A stretch of DNA of 12,749 bases from Enterobacteriaceae bacterium (GCA_022712475.1 JALAGK010000290.1:1-12749); one strand, 5' to 3'. Positions 1 through 7,383 are shown, counted from the stretch's first letter. A program made the numbers and translations. The notes: a model not told the origin generated them from the sequence alone.

Positions 1-476
1 CCTCAACCCTGATGCTGATTGCGTTACCAGGCCAGGCTGCTGAAGCCCTCGCGGGTGACAAATGGTATCAGCCTGAAGGGGCAACGCAGCGCAACAGTGT
101 TCAGCAACATATGTTTGACGGCATTAGCCTGACTGAGCAACAGCGCCAGCAAATGCGCGACCTGATGCAATTAGCTAGACACAATCAGTCACCTGTTAAT
201 GTTAGCGAATTAGAGACCATGCACCGGCTCGTCACGTCAGAAAAGTTTGACGAAAAAGCTGTGCGTGCTCAGGCAGAAAAAATGGCACAGGAACAGGTTG
301 CCCGCCAGGTTGAAATGGCGAAAGTGCGCAACCAGATGTTCCGGCTATTAACACCCGAGCAGCGAGCGGTTTTAGATGATAAACACCGCTTGCGTATGAA
401 TCAGCTTCGTGAAATTGCTGATTTGCAAAAAAACTCAGTATTACAGATTAGTAGCAGTAATCGTAGTAATCAGTAA
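1..476 (+). CDS. cpxP: Periplasmic stress adaptor protein CpxP (5' end missing)
   Basis: CpxP is a periplasmic inhibitor of the sensor kinase CpxA; it also binds misfolded proteins and hands them to the protease DegP. The open frame runs in from the window edge (first full codon at position 3). The readable 157 residues start inside a signal peptide that ends near Gly-Gln-Ala-Ala, so roughly ten N-terminal residues lie upstream; the ATG at position 12 is internal to the signal sequence and not the start. The two LTxxQ-type repeats of the family are visible: [10 protein letters not shown], followed by the basic helix and SELETMHRL, and [10 protein letters not shown] near the C-terminus. The last residues (SSSNRSNQ) are low in complexity and encoded by a short tandem repeat that crosses the stop codon. 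The CpxQ sRNA lies in the 3' UTR. The Cpx-controlled promoter is outside the window. Confidence 0.96.
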   Translation, partial: STLMLIALPGQAAEALAGDKWYQPEGATQRNSVQQHMFDGISLTEQQRQQMRDLMQLARHNQSPVNVSELETMHRLVTSEKFDEKAVRAQAEKMAQEQVARQVEMAKVRNQMFRLLTPEQRAVLDDKHRLRMNQLREIADLQKNSVLQISSSNRSNQ

Positions 477-491
477 CCGTAGTAACCAGTA
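455..491 (+). repeat. 16-bp tandem repeat across the cpxP stop codon
   Basis: The unit cagtaaYcgtagtaaY occurs at 455-470 and 471-486 (14 of 16 bases identical, differing only at two C/T positions), and a third partial copy cagta follows at 487-491. The first copy encodes the end of CpxP; the second begins at the last codon and contains the stop, TAA at 474-476. The array ends about ten bases before the likely 5' end of CpxQ. Confidence 0.8.
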
Positions 492-500
492 GCAACCCTG

Positions 501-558
501 TTTTTCCTTGCCATAGACACCATCCCTGTCTTCCCCGCTAACCGGCGGGGTTTTTTTT
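501..558 (+). ncRNA. cpxQ: CpxQ small RNA from the cpxP 3' UTR
   Basis: CpxQ is known from Salmonella and E. coli as a ~58-nt Hfq-dependent sRNA that RNase E cuts from the cpxP mRNA. It represses several envelope-protein mRNAs by base pairing during Cpx stress. The segment here has the same layout: a U-rich 5' end (501-505), then CCTTGCCATAGACACC and CATCCCTGTC, which match the E. coli pairing region as I recall it, and finally a Rho-independent terminator. The terminator stem differs (CCCCGC/GCGGGG here, a C-rich stem with another loop in E. coli) while the upstream region is unchanged, the pattern expected of a conserved seed with a freely evolving terminator. There is no separate promoter in sight; it should be made by processing of the cpxP transcript. 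Confidence 0.9.
533..558 (+). terminator. Rho-independent terminator of cpxP/CpxQ
   Basis: Stem CCCCGC (533-538) pairs with GCGGGG (545-550) around the loop TAACCG, followed by eight T (551-558). It ends both the cpxP mRNA and CpxQ; the T run is also the expected Hfq-binding tail. Confidence 0.92.
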
Positions 559-672
559 GTCCGTAATTTGCCCCAAAGCGGCGCAGAATAGCCTGAGAGC
601 CTGGCGTTTTCTTTGATTCAACCCCCGGTCAACAGTCGTTAATTCTGCATTCTGCTGCTGAGTTGTCTCGAC

Positions 673-678
673 TATACT
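673..678 (+). promoter_or_regulatory. Possible -10 element for fieF
   Basis: TATACT lies 24 bp before the fieF ATG and matches TATAAT at five of six positions. At 17-bp spacing the -35 position (650-655, TTCTGC) is poor, so this would be a weak or activator-dependent promoter. Confidence 0.35.
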
Positions 679-702
679 AGCCGCAACACAAGGGGAGTGG
701 TT

Positions 703-1614
703 ATGGAACAACAATACGGGCGTTTAGTCAGCCGGGCAGCGGTTGCGGCAACGGTAATGGCCTCGTCATTATTACTGATAAAAATTTTTGCCTGGTGGCA
801 TACCGGTTCGGTCACCATTCTGGCGTCTTTGGTTGATTCGCTGGTGGATATTGGGGCGTCGTTAACCAATTTACTGGTTGTTCGCTATTCGCTACAGCCT
901 GCGGATGAAGAACACACCTTTGGTCACGGTAAGGCCGAGTCGCTGTCAGCACTGGCGCAGAGCATGTTTATTTCGGGGTCAGCGCTGTTTTTGTTGCTGA
1001 CAGGTATACAACACCTGGTGCGCCCGGAGCCACTTAATCAGCCGGGTGTGGGTATTATTGTGACGGTGGTGGCGCTGGCCAGCACGCTGGCGCTGGTGAC
1101 GTTTCAGCGCTGGGTGGTACGCAAAACCCGCAGCCAGGCCGTACGGGCCGATATGCTGCATTATCAGTCCGATGTTATGATGAATGGTGCCATCCTTATT
1201 GCGCTGGTATTGGCCAGTTTTGGCTGGCAGCGGGCAGATTCTCTGTTTGCTCTTGGGATTGGCATCTATATTTTGTATAGCGCCCTGCGCATGGGCTACG
1301 ACGCTGTACAGTCTTTACTTGACCGTGCACTGCCGGATGAAGAACAAAAAGCGATTGTGGATATCGCAACATCCTGGCCTGGGGTGCGCGGCGCGCACGA
1401 CTTCAGAACGCGCCAGTCAGGGCCGACTCGTTTTATTCAGCTTCACCTGGAAATGGATGACCAGCTGCCGCTCGTACAGGCGCATGCGATTGCCGATGCA
1501 GTAGAGCAGGCAATACGGCAACGGTTTCCGGGTTCGGATGTGATTATTCATCAGGATCCCTGTTCGGTTGTGCCGTCTCATACAGCAGAAAAATTGCTGA
1601 ATGACGGGCACTAA
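703..1614 (+). CDS. fieF: Cation-efflux pump FieF (YiiP)
   Basis: FieF is a cation diffusion facilitator in the inner membrane that exports Zn2+ and Fe2+ in exchange for protons and works as a dimer. I take the ATG at 703, which has GGGGAG at 692-697 five bases before it; this gives 303 residues and aligns [11 protein letters not shown] with the E. coli N-terminus. A GTG in frame at 697 lies within that ribosome binding site. The transport site is intact: D45 and D49 in LVDSLVDIG, and H153 and D157 in [11 protein letters not shown]. The loop site (FGHGKAES, near residues 70-77) and the C-terminal cytoplasmic domain ([21 protein letters not shown]) are present. The C-terminal ten residues or so differ from E. 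coli. It is transcribed in the same direction as pfkA, with no convincing terminator between them. Confidence 0.97.
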   Translation: MEQQYGRLVSRAAVAATVMASSLLLIKIFAWWHTGSVTILASLVDSLVDIGASLTNLLVVRYSLQPADEEHTFGHGKAESLSALAQSMFISGSALFLLLTGIQHLVRPEPLNQPGVGIIVTVVALASTLALVTFQRWVVRKTRSQAVRADMLHYQSDVMMNGAILIALVLASFGWQRADSLFALGIGIYILYSALRMGYDAVQSLLDRALPDEEQKAIVDIATSWPGVRGAHDFRTRQSGPTRFIQLHLEMDDQLPLVQAHAIADAVEQAIRQRFPGSDVIIHQDPCSVVPSHTAEKLLNDGH

Positions 1615-1667
1615 AAAGGTGAGCGTGGCGGGGTTTTTTAGTATAAATTACCACCACTTGGCCTGAC

Positions 1668-1681
1668 CTGAATCAATTCAG
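1668..1681. promoter_or_regulatory. Cra (FruR) operator upstream of pfkA
   Basis: CTGAATCAATTCAG is a near-perfect palindrome (6-bp arms CTGAAT/ATTCAG) and fits the Cra site TGAAnCnnTTCA. It overlaps the -35 position of the candidate pfkA promoter, which suits repression of glycolytic pfkA when Cra is not relieved by fructose phosphates. Cra control of pfkA is established in E. coli. Confidence 0.85.
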
Positions 1682-1692
1682 CTGGAAGCGAT

Positions 1693-1701
1693 TGCGATAC
1701 T
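1693..1701 (+). promoter_or_regulatory. Likely pfkA promoter, extended -10
   Basis: TGC (1693-1695) followed by GATACT (1696-1701) forms an extended -10 element. The Cra operator occupies the region about 15 to 28 bp upstream, where the -35 would be, and there is no good -35 hexamer. The implied start near 1708 gives a leader of about 90 nt. Confidence 0.6.
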
Positions 1702-1795
1702 ATTCATAGCAACGGTAGATAGTTATCTTTTTGCAGTTATCCGTGGCGATTTCCGGCATCGGGATTAAATTTGCATTCTAAGTTCAGAGGTAGTC

Positions 1796-2758
1796 ATGAT
1801 TAAGAAAATCGGTGTGTTGACGAGTGGCGGTGATGCGCCGGGCATGAACGCAGCAATCCGCGGCGTGGTACGTGCTGCGCTGACCGAGGGGCTCGAAGTT
1901 TTTGGTATCTATGATGGTTACCTTGGCCTCTATGAAGACCGCATGATCAACCTGGACCGCTACAGCGTATCCGATATGATCAACCGTGGCGGCACCTTCC
2001 TGGGTTCTGCACGTTTCCCCGAATTCCGCGAAGATCACGTACGTGCCGTGGCTATTGAGAACATGAAAAAACGTGGTCTTGATGCGCTGGTGGTTATTGG
2101 TGGTGACGGTTCCTACATGGGGGCTAAGCGCTTGACTGAAATGGGTTTCCCGTGCATCGGCCTGCCTGGTACTATCGATAACGACGTTGCCGGTACTGAC
2201 TATACCATCGGTTTCTTTACTGCGCTGGATACGGTAGTCGAGGCTATTGACCGTCTGCGTGATACCTCAACCTCTCACCAGCGTATCTCTATCGTTGAAG
2301 TGATGGGGCGTTACTGCGGCGACCTGACGATGGCAGCGGCTATTGCAGGCGGCTGTGAGTTCATTGTGTTGCCGGAAGTGGAGTTTAAACGCGATGAGCT
2401 GGTTAATGAAATCAAAGCCGGTATCGCGAAAGGTAAAAAACACGCCATTGTAGCTATCACTGAGCATATTTGTGATGTTGAAGAGCTGGCGCGCTATATC
2501 GAGAACGAAACCAAGCGTGAAACGCGTGCGACTGTTCTGGGACACATCCAGCGTGGGGGCTCTCCGGTTCCTTATGACCGTATCCTGGCATCCCGCATGG
2601 GCGCTTACTCCATTGAGCTGCTGCTTCAGGGCTACGGCGGTCGTTGCGTCGGTATCCAGAACGAAAAACTGGTGCACCATGACATCATTGATGCCATTGA
2701 GAACATGAAGCGTCCGTTCAAGGGCGACTGGCTGGAATGCGCTAAAAAGCTGTATTAA
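1796..2758 (+). CDS. pfkA: 6-phosphofructokinase I
   Basis: PfkA phosphorylates fructose 6-phosphate with ATP to fructose 1,6-bisphosphate, the committed step of glycolysis, in the cytoplasm as a tetramer activated by ADP and inhibited by PEP. The 320 residues equal the E. coli length. Visible motifs are the ATP loop [11 protein letters not shown] (residues 8-18) with the allosteric-site Arg in [17 protein letters not shown] (about 102-110), the catalytic GTIDND motif (about 124-129), MGRYCGDL (169-176) and the substrate-binding stretch [15 protein letters not shown] (about 239-253). The start has AGAGGT at 1786-1791, four bases before the ATG. The loop after the catalytic motif reads NDVAGTDYT, whereas E. 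coli has NDIKGTDYT. It has its own terminator and seems to be a single-gene unit. Confidence 0.99.
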   Translation: MIKKIGVLTSGGDAPGMNAAIRGVVRAALTEGLEVFGIYDGYLGLYEDRMINLDRYSVSDMINRGGTFLGSARFPEFREDHVRAVAIENMKKRGLDALVVIGGDGSYMGAKRLTEMGFPCIGLPGTIDNDVAGTDYTIGFFTALDTVVEAIDRLRDTSTSHQRISIVEVMGRYCGDLTMAAAIAGGCEFIVLPEVEFKRDELVNEIKAGIAKGKKHAIVAITEHICDVEELARYIENETKRETRATVLGHIQRGGSPVPYDRILASRMGAYSIELLLQGYGGRCVGIQNEKLVHHDIIDAIENMKRPFKGDWLECAKKLY

Positions 2759-2773
2759 GCGCTGTCTGTACAG

Positions 2774-2801
2774 AAAAAGGAGCCGACTGGCTCCTTTTTT
2801 T
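2774..2801 (+). terminator. Terminator after pfkA
   Basis: GGAGCC (2779-2784), loop GACT, GGCTCC (2789-2794), then seven T. Five A precede the stem (2774-2778), so it could also act on transcripts from the other side. Confidence 0.92.
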
Positions 2802-2900
2802 ATTCCTCTGCGTTATAGCCAATCTTTTTTTATTCTTTAATCCTCCACGCGCTTTCTGGCAGGCTGCAACTATCAAAAACAATGGCTAAGAGAGCAGGCG

Positions 2901-3890
2901 ATGAACAAGTGGGGACTGGGATTAACGTTATTGCTGGCGTCGGCAGGGGCACTGGCTAAAGATATTCAGTTACTGAACGTATCTTATGATCCAACGCGTG
3001 AGTTATATGAAGCCTACAACAAGGCATTCAGTGCGCACTGGAAGCAGCAAACCGGTGATAACGTGGTGATTCGCCAGTCTCACGGCGGCTCTGGCAAGCA
3101 GGCAACGTCGGTTATTAACGGCATTGAGGCTGATGTGGTGACGTTGGCACTGGCCTGGGACGTGGACGCCATCGCCCAGCGCGGGCGCATTGATAAAGAC
3201 TGGATGAAGCGCCTGCCGGACAACTCGGCACCATACACGTCAACCATCGTCTTCCTGGTGCGCAAGGGCAACCCGAAGCAGATTCGTGACTGGAACGACC
3301 TGATAAAGCCGGGTGTTTCCGTTATCACGCCAAACCCAAAAAGCTCGGGCGGCGCGCGCTGGAACTACCTGGCAGCCTGGGGCTATGCGCTGCACCATAG
3401 CGATAACGACAAGGCTAAAGCGCAGGAATTTGTTAAGGCACTGTATAAAAACGTCGAAGTCCTGGATTCCGGTGCGCGCGGCGCAACCAACACGTTTGTT
3501 GAGCGCGGTATCGGCGATGTGCTGATTGCCTGGGAGAATGAGGCGCTGCTGGCGACTAAACAACTGGGCGTAGATAAGTTTGAAATTGTCACGCCAAGCG
3601 AATCTATTCTTGCCGAGCCGTCGGTATCTGTGGTGGATAAAGTGGTCGATAAAAAAGGCACGCGCGATGTGGCTGATGCATACCTGAAATACCTCTACTC
3701 GCCAGAAGGGCAGGACATTGCAGCTAAGAATTACTATCGCCCGCGTGATAAGCAGGTTGCGGCAAAATACGAGGGTGAATTCCCGAAACTGAAACTCTAC
3801 ACCGTGGATCAGATTGCCGGGAACTGGGCGCAGGCGCAAAAACAGCATTTCGCCAGTGGCGGGGTGTTTGACCAGATTAGCCAGCGTTAA
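2901..3890 (+). CDS. sbp: Periplasmic sulfate-binding protein Sbp
   Basis: Sbp captures sulfate in the periplasm and delivers it to the CysUWA (CysTWA) ABC importer for cysteine synthesis. The 329 residues match the E. coli length. A signal peptide covers about residues 1-19 ([19 protein letters not shown]) with cleavage before [17 protein letters not shown]. Family signatures are [15 protein letters not shown] (near residues 58-72), [21 protein letters not shown] in the middle, and [19 protein letters not shown]. The residue after LALA in [11 protein letters not shown] is Trp, where E. coli has Tyr. The ribosome binding site is weak (AGAGAGCAGG, 2889-2898). In E. coli sbp is activated by CysB; the ~100 bp upstream is T-rich, but I cannot point to a CysB site or a clear promoter. 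Confidence 0.98.
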   Translation: MNKWGLGLTLLLASAGALAKDIQLLNVSYDPTRELYEAYNKAFSAHWKQQTGDNVVIRQSHGGSGKQATSVINGIEADVVTLALAWDVDAIAQRGRIDKDWMKRLPDNSAPYTSTIVFLVRKGNPKQIRDWNDLIKPGVSVITPNPKSSGGARWNYLAAWGYALHHSDNDKAKAQEFVKALYKNVEVLDSGARGATNTFVERGIGDVLIAWENEALLATKQLGVDKFEIVTPSESILAEPSVSVVDKVVDKKGTRDVADAYLKYLYSPEGQDIAAKNYYRPRDKQVAAKYEGEFPKLKLYTVDQIAGNWAQAQKQHFASGGVFDQISQR

Positions 3891-3895
3891 GCAAA

Positions 3896-3912
3896 GCGGC
3901 CCTGCGGGGCCG
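3896..3912 (+). terminator. GC hairpin just after sbp (terminator-like, no T run)
   Basis: CGGCCC (3897-3902), loop TGCG, GGGCCG (3907-3912), starting six bases after the sbp stop. The following bases are TCTGATTGC, so intrinsic termination here should be weak; it may instead protect the sbp mRNA 3' end. The same hairpin recurs at 4055-4070 with one base changed. Confidence 0.45.
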
Positions 3913-3923
3913 TCTGATTGCTG

Positions 3924-3957
3924 ACAAAGAAGGAAAACGTGGTTTTTCCTTCTTTGT
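3924..3957. repeat. 14-bp perfect inverted repeat in the sbp-cdh gap
   Basis: ACAAAGAAGGAAAA (3924-3937) and TTTTCCTTCTTTGT (3944-3957) are exact reverse complements around a 6-base loop CGTGGT. As RNA this is a long, rather AU-rich stem lying between two GC hairpins. There is no T run after it. Its sequence shares the words AAGAAGG/CCTTCTT with the hairpin at the cdh ribosome binding site. Confidence 0.85.
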
Positions 3958-4054
3958 GCCTAGCAGGCGAAAATCAATGAAGTAGTTTTCCTTATTTTTT
4001 ATTGGGGGTCATCACTCCAGTCTGCGAAAGGATGAGGTTTGTCATTCGTCTCGG

Positions 4055-4080
4055 CGGCCCTGCAGGGCCGTTTTCTTTTT
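4055..4080 (+). terminator. Rho-independent terminator upstream of cdh
   Basis: The 16-bp exact palindrome CGGCCCTGCAGGGCCG (4055-4070) forms a 6-bp stem with a TGCA loop and is followed by TTTTCTTTTT. It would stop read-through from sbp about 165 bases beyond its stop codon. Confidence 0.78.
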
Positions 4081-4102
4081 GTCATGCTTTTACGCTACGC
4101 TT

Positions 4103-4120
4103 CCTTCTTAACGAAGAAGG
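4103..4120 (+). promoter_or_regulatory. Hairpin over the cdh ribosome binding site
   Basis: CCTTCTT (4103-4109), loop AACG, AAGAAGG (4114-4120). The right arm contains the start of the AAGGAG Shine-Dalgarno (4117-4122), so folding would partly hide it. A standalone 7-bp stem of this kind is modest in strength. Confidence 0.5.
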
Positions 4121-4128
4121 AGAGGGCA

Positions 4129-4887
4129 ATGAAAGCAGCAGTACGCAGGTATGTCATTATTGTGATTGGGCTGGCCGCTGTGCTGGCCACCTGGTGGTGG
4201 CTTACGGGTAACCAACCCAATGCGCTGCGCCATATCGCACTTACGCAGTGCGTTCCCAATGAACAATTGCATGACAACCCTGCGCCGTGCGAGCGTGTCA
4301 GTCTTGCCTCGGGTGTGGTGCTGCTAAAAGACCGCAACGGGCCGTTGCAGTATCTCCTGATGCCGACATTTCGCATTAACGGTATGGAAAGCCCGTTGCT
4401 GCTCAGTGCTGATACGCCAAACTACTTCTGGCTGGCGTGGCAGGCGCGGGATCTGATGAGCGCACGCCTCGGCGCGCCAGTCCCTGACGCTGCGGTTTCG
4501 CTTACCATCAATTCCCGCCTCGGTCGTACACAAAACCATCTGCATATCCACATTTCCTGCCTGCGCCCGGACGTGCGCGACATGCTCAATCGTAGCGCCG
4601 TTAGTCTGGGCAGCAGCTGGTTACCGCTTGCTGGTGGTGTTGATGGGCATGAATACCTCATGCGTCGCGTCAGCGCAGAGGAACTGGCGCGCCGTAGCCC
4701 GTTTATTATGCTGGCGGATGAAGTACCCGGTGCCAGAGAACATATGGGCCGCTTTGCGTTGGCGCTGGCCCAATTGCCTGACGGCGGCTTTATCCTGCTG
4801 GCTACTCAGCGTAACCTGTTGCAGTTAAATCTCGCCTCGGCAGAAGAATTGCAGGACCACGACTGTACGTTGCTGACTGGCCGCTAG
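4129..4887 (+). CDS. cdh: CDP-diacylglycerol pyrophosphatase (CDP-diglyceride hydrolase)
   Basis: Cdh cleaves CDP-diacylglycerol to phosphatidate and CMP at the inner membrane. I start at ATG 4129 with AAGGAG at 4117-4122, giving 252 residues against about 251 in E. coli; upstream in-frame starts would run through the terminator and are unlikely. One N-terminal membrane segment (about residues 6-24, [20 protein letters not shown]) anchors a periplasm-facing domain. The family signature is clear: [20 protein letters not shown], and the His triad NHLHIHISC with RPDVR after it, related in layout to HIT-type hydrolases. The C-terminal AEELQDHDC matches the E. coli end. It follows sbp in the same direction but is separated by a terminator, so it probably has its own promoter, which I could not locate. 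Confidence 0.95.
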   Translation: MKAAVRRYVIIVIGLAAVLATWWWLTGNQPNALRHIALTQCVPNEQLHDNPAPCERVSLASGVVLLKDRNGPLQYLLMPTFRINGMESPLLLSADTPNYFWLAWQARDLMSARLGAPVPDAAVSLTINSRLGRTQNHLHIHISCLRPDVRDMLNRSAVSLGSSWLPLAGGVDGHEYLMRRVSAEELARRSPFIMLADEVPGAREHMGRFALALAQLPDGGFILLATQRNLLQLNLASAEELQDHDCTLLTGR

Positions 4888-4919
4888 CGGCGGCAAGTTA
4901 GCTGAAGCGGTTTTCTCTT
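4881..4919 (+). terminator. Weak candidate terminator of cdh
   Basis: CCGCT (4881-4885) can pair with AGCGG (4906-4910), followed by TTTTCTCTT. The loop is long (20 nt), and an alternative fold is the exact palindrome GCCGCTAGCGGC (4880-4891) centred on the cdh stop codon. Confidence 0.3.
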
Positions 4920-5206
4920 GGCGTAGCACATGCCAGTTATGGTTGCCCTGGCAAGGTGGGCGAATTTTGTCGGTGATGGTATTATTTCGGCCGTGAATAT
5001 TGGCAGCGCAATCAGTTAATGGCGTTGCGGTGGGTATGCTTGTCTCCTTTTACGTTAGTGCCATTACGTATCGTTTTAGGGGGCGCCTCAGGCGTTTTCG
5101 TGCTGTCAGCCGGTCAGCAAATCACACGTAAAAAGCCCGTAGATTTTCAGGCCGCTTTGATAATATTCACGCCCACCGATAATAAAAATGCTCCCTGGAG
5201 ACAGGC
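4888..5206. other. Gene-free stretch between cdh and the transporter
   Basis: About 320 bases with no credible gene; the short open frames in it lack a ribosome binding site and resemble no family I know. It holds the possible cdh terminator at its left end, a small hairpin CGCC-TCA-GGCG (5084-5094) followed by TTTT, and an AT-rich stretch (5156-5190) just before the transporter that probably carries its promoter. No insertion-sequence ends or target duplications are visible. Confidence 0.6.
5158..5166 (+). promoter_or_regulatory. Possible extended -10 for the transporter gene
   Basis: TGA (5158-5160) followed by TAATAT (5161-5166) resembles an extended -10 element; an overlapping GATAAT begins at 5159. 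No acceptable -35 is found 16-18 bp upstream. It lies 40 bp before the start codon. Confidence 0.3.
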
Positions 5207-6511
5207 ATGCTCGAATTGCTGAACCATCCTTTATTCTGGCCCACTTTGCTCATTCTCGTGACTATTGTGCTGTGGGCCACGTCGGCTTTGCCGGAATATC
5301 TCACCGCGCTCTTGTTCTTCGCTATAGCAATGGCCGGGAAAGTGGTGCCGCCACAGACGCTGTTCAGCGGTTTTGCCTCCTCGGCCTTCTGGCTGGTGTT
5401 CAGCGGTTTTGTACTGGGTATTGCGATACGCAAAACCGGGTTAGCGGACCGGGCGGCCAGGGCGATATCAGCACGTCTTACCGATAGTTGGCCGGTAATG
5501 GTGGCAAGCATTGTGCTGCTAAGCTACGCGCTGGCGTTTGTGATGCCGTCAAATATGGGACGTATTGCGCTGCTGATGCCAGTGGTAGGTGCAATGGCCC
5601 GACGTGCCGGCATTGAAGAAGGTACGCGTGCCTGGTTTGGTCTGGCGCTGGCGGTGGGGTTTGGTACCTTCCAGCTTTCTGCCACGATTTTGCCTGCGAA
5701 TGTGCCGAATCTGGTGATGAGCGGTGCCACTGAAAGCTCGTGGGGCATCCATCTGAATTACCTGCCTTACTTGCTTCTGCATGCGCCAGTACTGGGCATC
5801 CTTAAAGGGCTTGTGCTGATTGGCTTGATTAGCTGGCTGTTTCCAGGTCACCCGAAACCGCCGCGTGGTCTGGAATCGCCTGTGCCAATGAGTGGGGATG
5901 AGAAGCGCCTGAGCTGGCTTTTGGCTGTCGTGCTGGGGTTGTGGGTGACCGAGAGCTGGCATGGCGTGGGGCCTGCCTGGGTTGGGCTGGCGGCCGCCTG
6001 TGTGACGCTACTGCCACGTGTGGGTTTTATCAATGGTGAAGAATTTGCCAGCGGTGTGAACGTGCGTACCTGTTTCTATGTCGCCGGTATTCTTGGCCTC
6101 GCGGCAGCGGTCACGCAGAGCGGGCTTGGCAATGCGGTAGGCGAATGGTTGATGTCCGTCATGCCACTGGACCCACGCAGGCCGTTTACCAGTTTTGTGG
6201 CACTTACAGGTATCACTTCCGCACTTAATTTTATTATGACAGCTAACGGCGTTCCGGCGCTGTACACCACGTTCGCGCAGAGCTTTTCTGAAGCCAGCGG
6301 CTTTTCACTGTTGTCGGTGATTATGATTCAGGTACTGGGCTACTCTACGCCGCTCTTACCGTATCAGGCCTCACCTATTGTGGTGGCGATGGCGCTGGGC
6401 CGCGTGCCAGCGCGCCACGGTATTAAGCTGTGCCTGGTGCTGGCACTGGTGACGTTTCTGGTGCTGCTGCCGCTCAATTACGGCTGGTTTCGTTTGCTGG
6501 GCCAGTTGTGA
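5207..6511 (+). CDS. SLC13/DASS-family anion transporter, substrate unknown
   Basis: This is a polytopic inner-membrane protein of 434 residues that reads as a divalent anion:sodium symporter (DASS/SLC13) type carrier, a family moving dicarboxylates, citrate or sulfate. It shows the family's two inverted halves. Half one has TSALPEYLTALLFFA (25-39), FWLVFSGFVLGIAIRKTGLADRAA (61-84), PSNMGRIALLMP (114-125) and LPANVPNLVMSG (162-173). Half two has FYVAGILGLAAAVTQSGLG (290-308), NFIMTANGVPALY (341-353) and LLPYQASPIVVAMALGR (383-399). The Ser-Asn-Thr signature at each half is altered, to S115-N116-M117 and A346-N347-G348; both Asn are kept. The start has GGAG (5197-5200) six bases before the ATG. 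It is absent from this position in E. coli K-12. It may bring in sulfate or another anion in step with nearby sbp, but nothing here proves that. Confidence 0.85.
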   Translation: MLELLNHPLFWPTLLILVTIVLWATSALPEYLTALLFFAIAMAGKVVPPQTLFSGFASSAFWLVFSGFVLGIAIRKTGLADRAARAISARLTDSWPVMVASIVLLSYALAFVMPSNMGRIALLMPVVGAMARRAGIEEGTRAWFGLALAVGFGTFQLSATILPANVPNLVMSGATESSWGIHLNYLPYLLLHAPVLGILKGLVLIGLISWLFPGHPKPPRGLESPVPMSGDEKRLSWLLAVVLGLWVTESWHGVGPAWVGLAAACVTLLPRVGFINGEEFASGVNVRTCFYVAGILGLAAAVTQSGLGNAVGEWLMSVMPLDPRRPFTSFVALTGITSALNFIMTANGVPALYTTFAQSFSEASGFSLLSVIMIQVLGYSTPLLPYQASPIVVAMALGRVPARHGIKLCLVLALVTFLVLLPLNYGWFRLLGQL

Positions 6512-6536
6512 CGGTCATGCGCCGCATCACAGGCAC

Positions 6537-6565
6537 AAAAAAGCCCCGCGGTGCGGGGCTTTTTT
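6537..6565. terminator. Bidirectional terminator between transporter and tpiA
   Basis: AAAAAAGCCCCGC (6537-6549), loop GGT, GCGGGGCTTTTTT (6553-6565) is fully symmetric, so each convergent transcript ends in a GC stem plus six U. Confidence 0.95.
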
Positions 6566-6582
6566 ACATTAACGAAATGTCG

Positions 6583-7350
6583 TTACGCTTTTTTCGCTTC
6601 AGCCGCGGCTTTGATGATGGTTGCGAAGGCATCTGCTTTCAGGGATGCTCCGCCAACCAGCGCGCCGTCGATGTCCGGCTGGCCGAACAGCTCTGCCGCA
6701 TTGCCTGCGTTAACTGAGCCGCCGTACTGGATGATGACCTGGGCTGCAACGTTGGCATCAACTTTCGCGATGTGATCGCGAATGAATTTGTGAACCGCCT
6801 GTGCCTGCGCCGGAGTAGCTGATTTGCCGGTACCAATAGCCCATACTGGCTCATAAGCGATAACCGCGCCTTCGAAAGCCGCCGCGCCCTGCGTTTTCAG
6901 TACCGCATCAATCTGACGTGCGCATACTTCTTCGGTTTTGCCCGCTTCGTTTTCTGCTTCGGTTTCACCGATGCACAGAACTGGAATCAGCCCCTGCTCT
7001 TTCAGGATGGCAAATTTCTTCGCGATGAACTCATCAGACTCTTTGTGGTAAGTACGACGCTCGGAGTGGCCGATGATGATGTATTTTGCACCAATATCTT
7101 TGAGCATTTCTGCGGAGGTTTCGCCGGTAAACGCGCCAGACAGGTTTACGTCAACATTCTGAGCACCCAGCTCAATGTGGCTACCGCCTGCAACGTGTTT
7201 TGCCAGGTCCAGGTAAACGTCCGGCGGTGCGATCGCCACGCCGCAGCCGTCAACGCCGGCCAGTTCTTTGCGCAGGCCTGCAATCAGTTCGTTAACCATG
7301 TGGCGGCTGCCGTTGAGTTTCCAGTTACCCATCACTAAAGGATGTCGCAT
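6583..7350 (-). CDS. tpiA: Triose-phosphate isomerase
   Basis: TpiA interconverts dihydroxyacetone phosphate and glyceraldehyde 3-phosphate as a cytoplasmic TIM-barrel dimer. All 255 residues are present, as in E. coli. Catalytic residues are in place: N9 and K11 in GNWKLNG, H95 in IIIGHSERR, and E167 in [16 protein letters not shown], which also begins the mobile loop over the active site; the phosphate-binding IQYGGSVN and GALVGGASL follow. The start has GTGGAGAA on the minus strand about 8 bases upstream. With glpK/glpF in the same window it links glycerol-derived DHAP to glycolysis. It shares a terminator with the convergent transporter gene and lies downstream of yiiQ, from which it is separated by its own likely promoter. 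Confidence 0.99.
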   Translation of the reverse strand: MRHPLVMGNWKLNGSRHMVNELIAGLRKELAGVDGCGVAIAPPDVYLDLAKHVAGGSHIELGAQNVDVNLSGAFTGETSAEMLKDIGAKYIIIGHSERRTYHKESDEFIAKKFAILKEQGLIPVLCIGETEAENEAGKTEEVCARQIDAVLKTQGAAAFEGAVIAYEPVWAIGTGKSATPAQAQAVHKFIRDHIAKVDANVAAQVIIQYGGSVNAGNAAELFGQPDIDGALVGGASLKADAFATIIKAAAEAKKA

Positions 7351-7383
7351 TTTAATTCTCCACGCGGAAAAGATACAAAAATG

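Noticed and set aside
1716..1735. AGATAGTTATCTTTTT in the pfkA leader as an attenuator
   Set aside because: The stem is only 4-5 bp of mostly A-T pairs, too weak to terminate transcription.
2802..2900. CysB-dependent sbp promoter
   Set aside because: CysB control is known in E. coli, but no hexamer pair or convincing CysB site could be picked out here by eye.
4039..4128. Upstream start for cdh adding 30 residues
   Set aside because: It would run through the Rho-independent terminator at 4055-4080 and precedes the membrane anchor with non-conserved residues; ATG 4129 has an AAGGAG and matches the E. coli length.
4903..4914. Cra-like TGAAGCGGTTTT after cdh
   Set aside because: It deviates at the required A/T position and lacks the palindromic right half; there is no promoter there.
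5019..5222. A 67-codon open frame before the transporter
   Set aside because: No ribosome binding site, no recognisable domain, and it overlaps the transporter start region.
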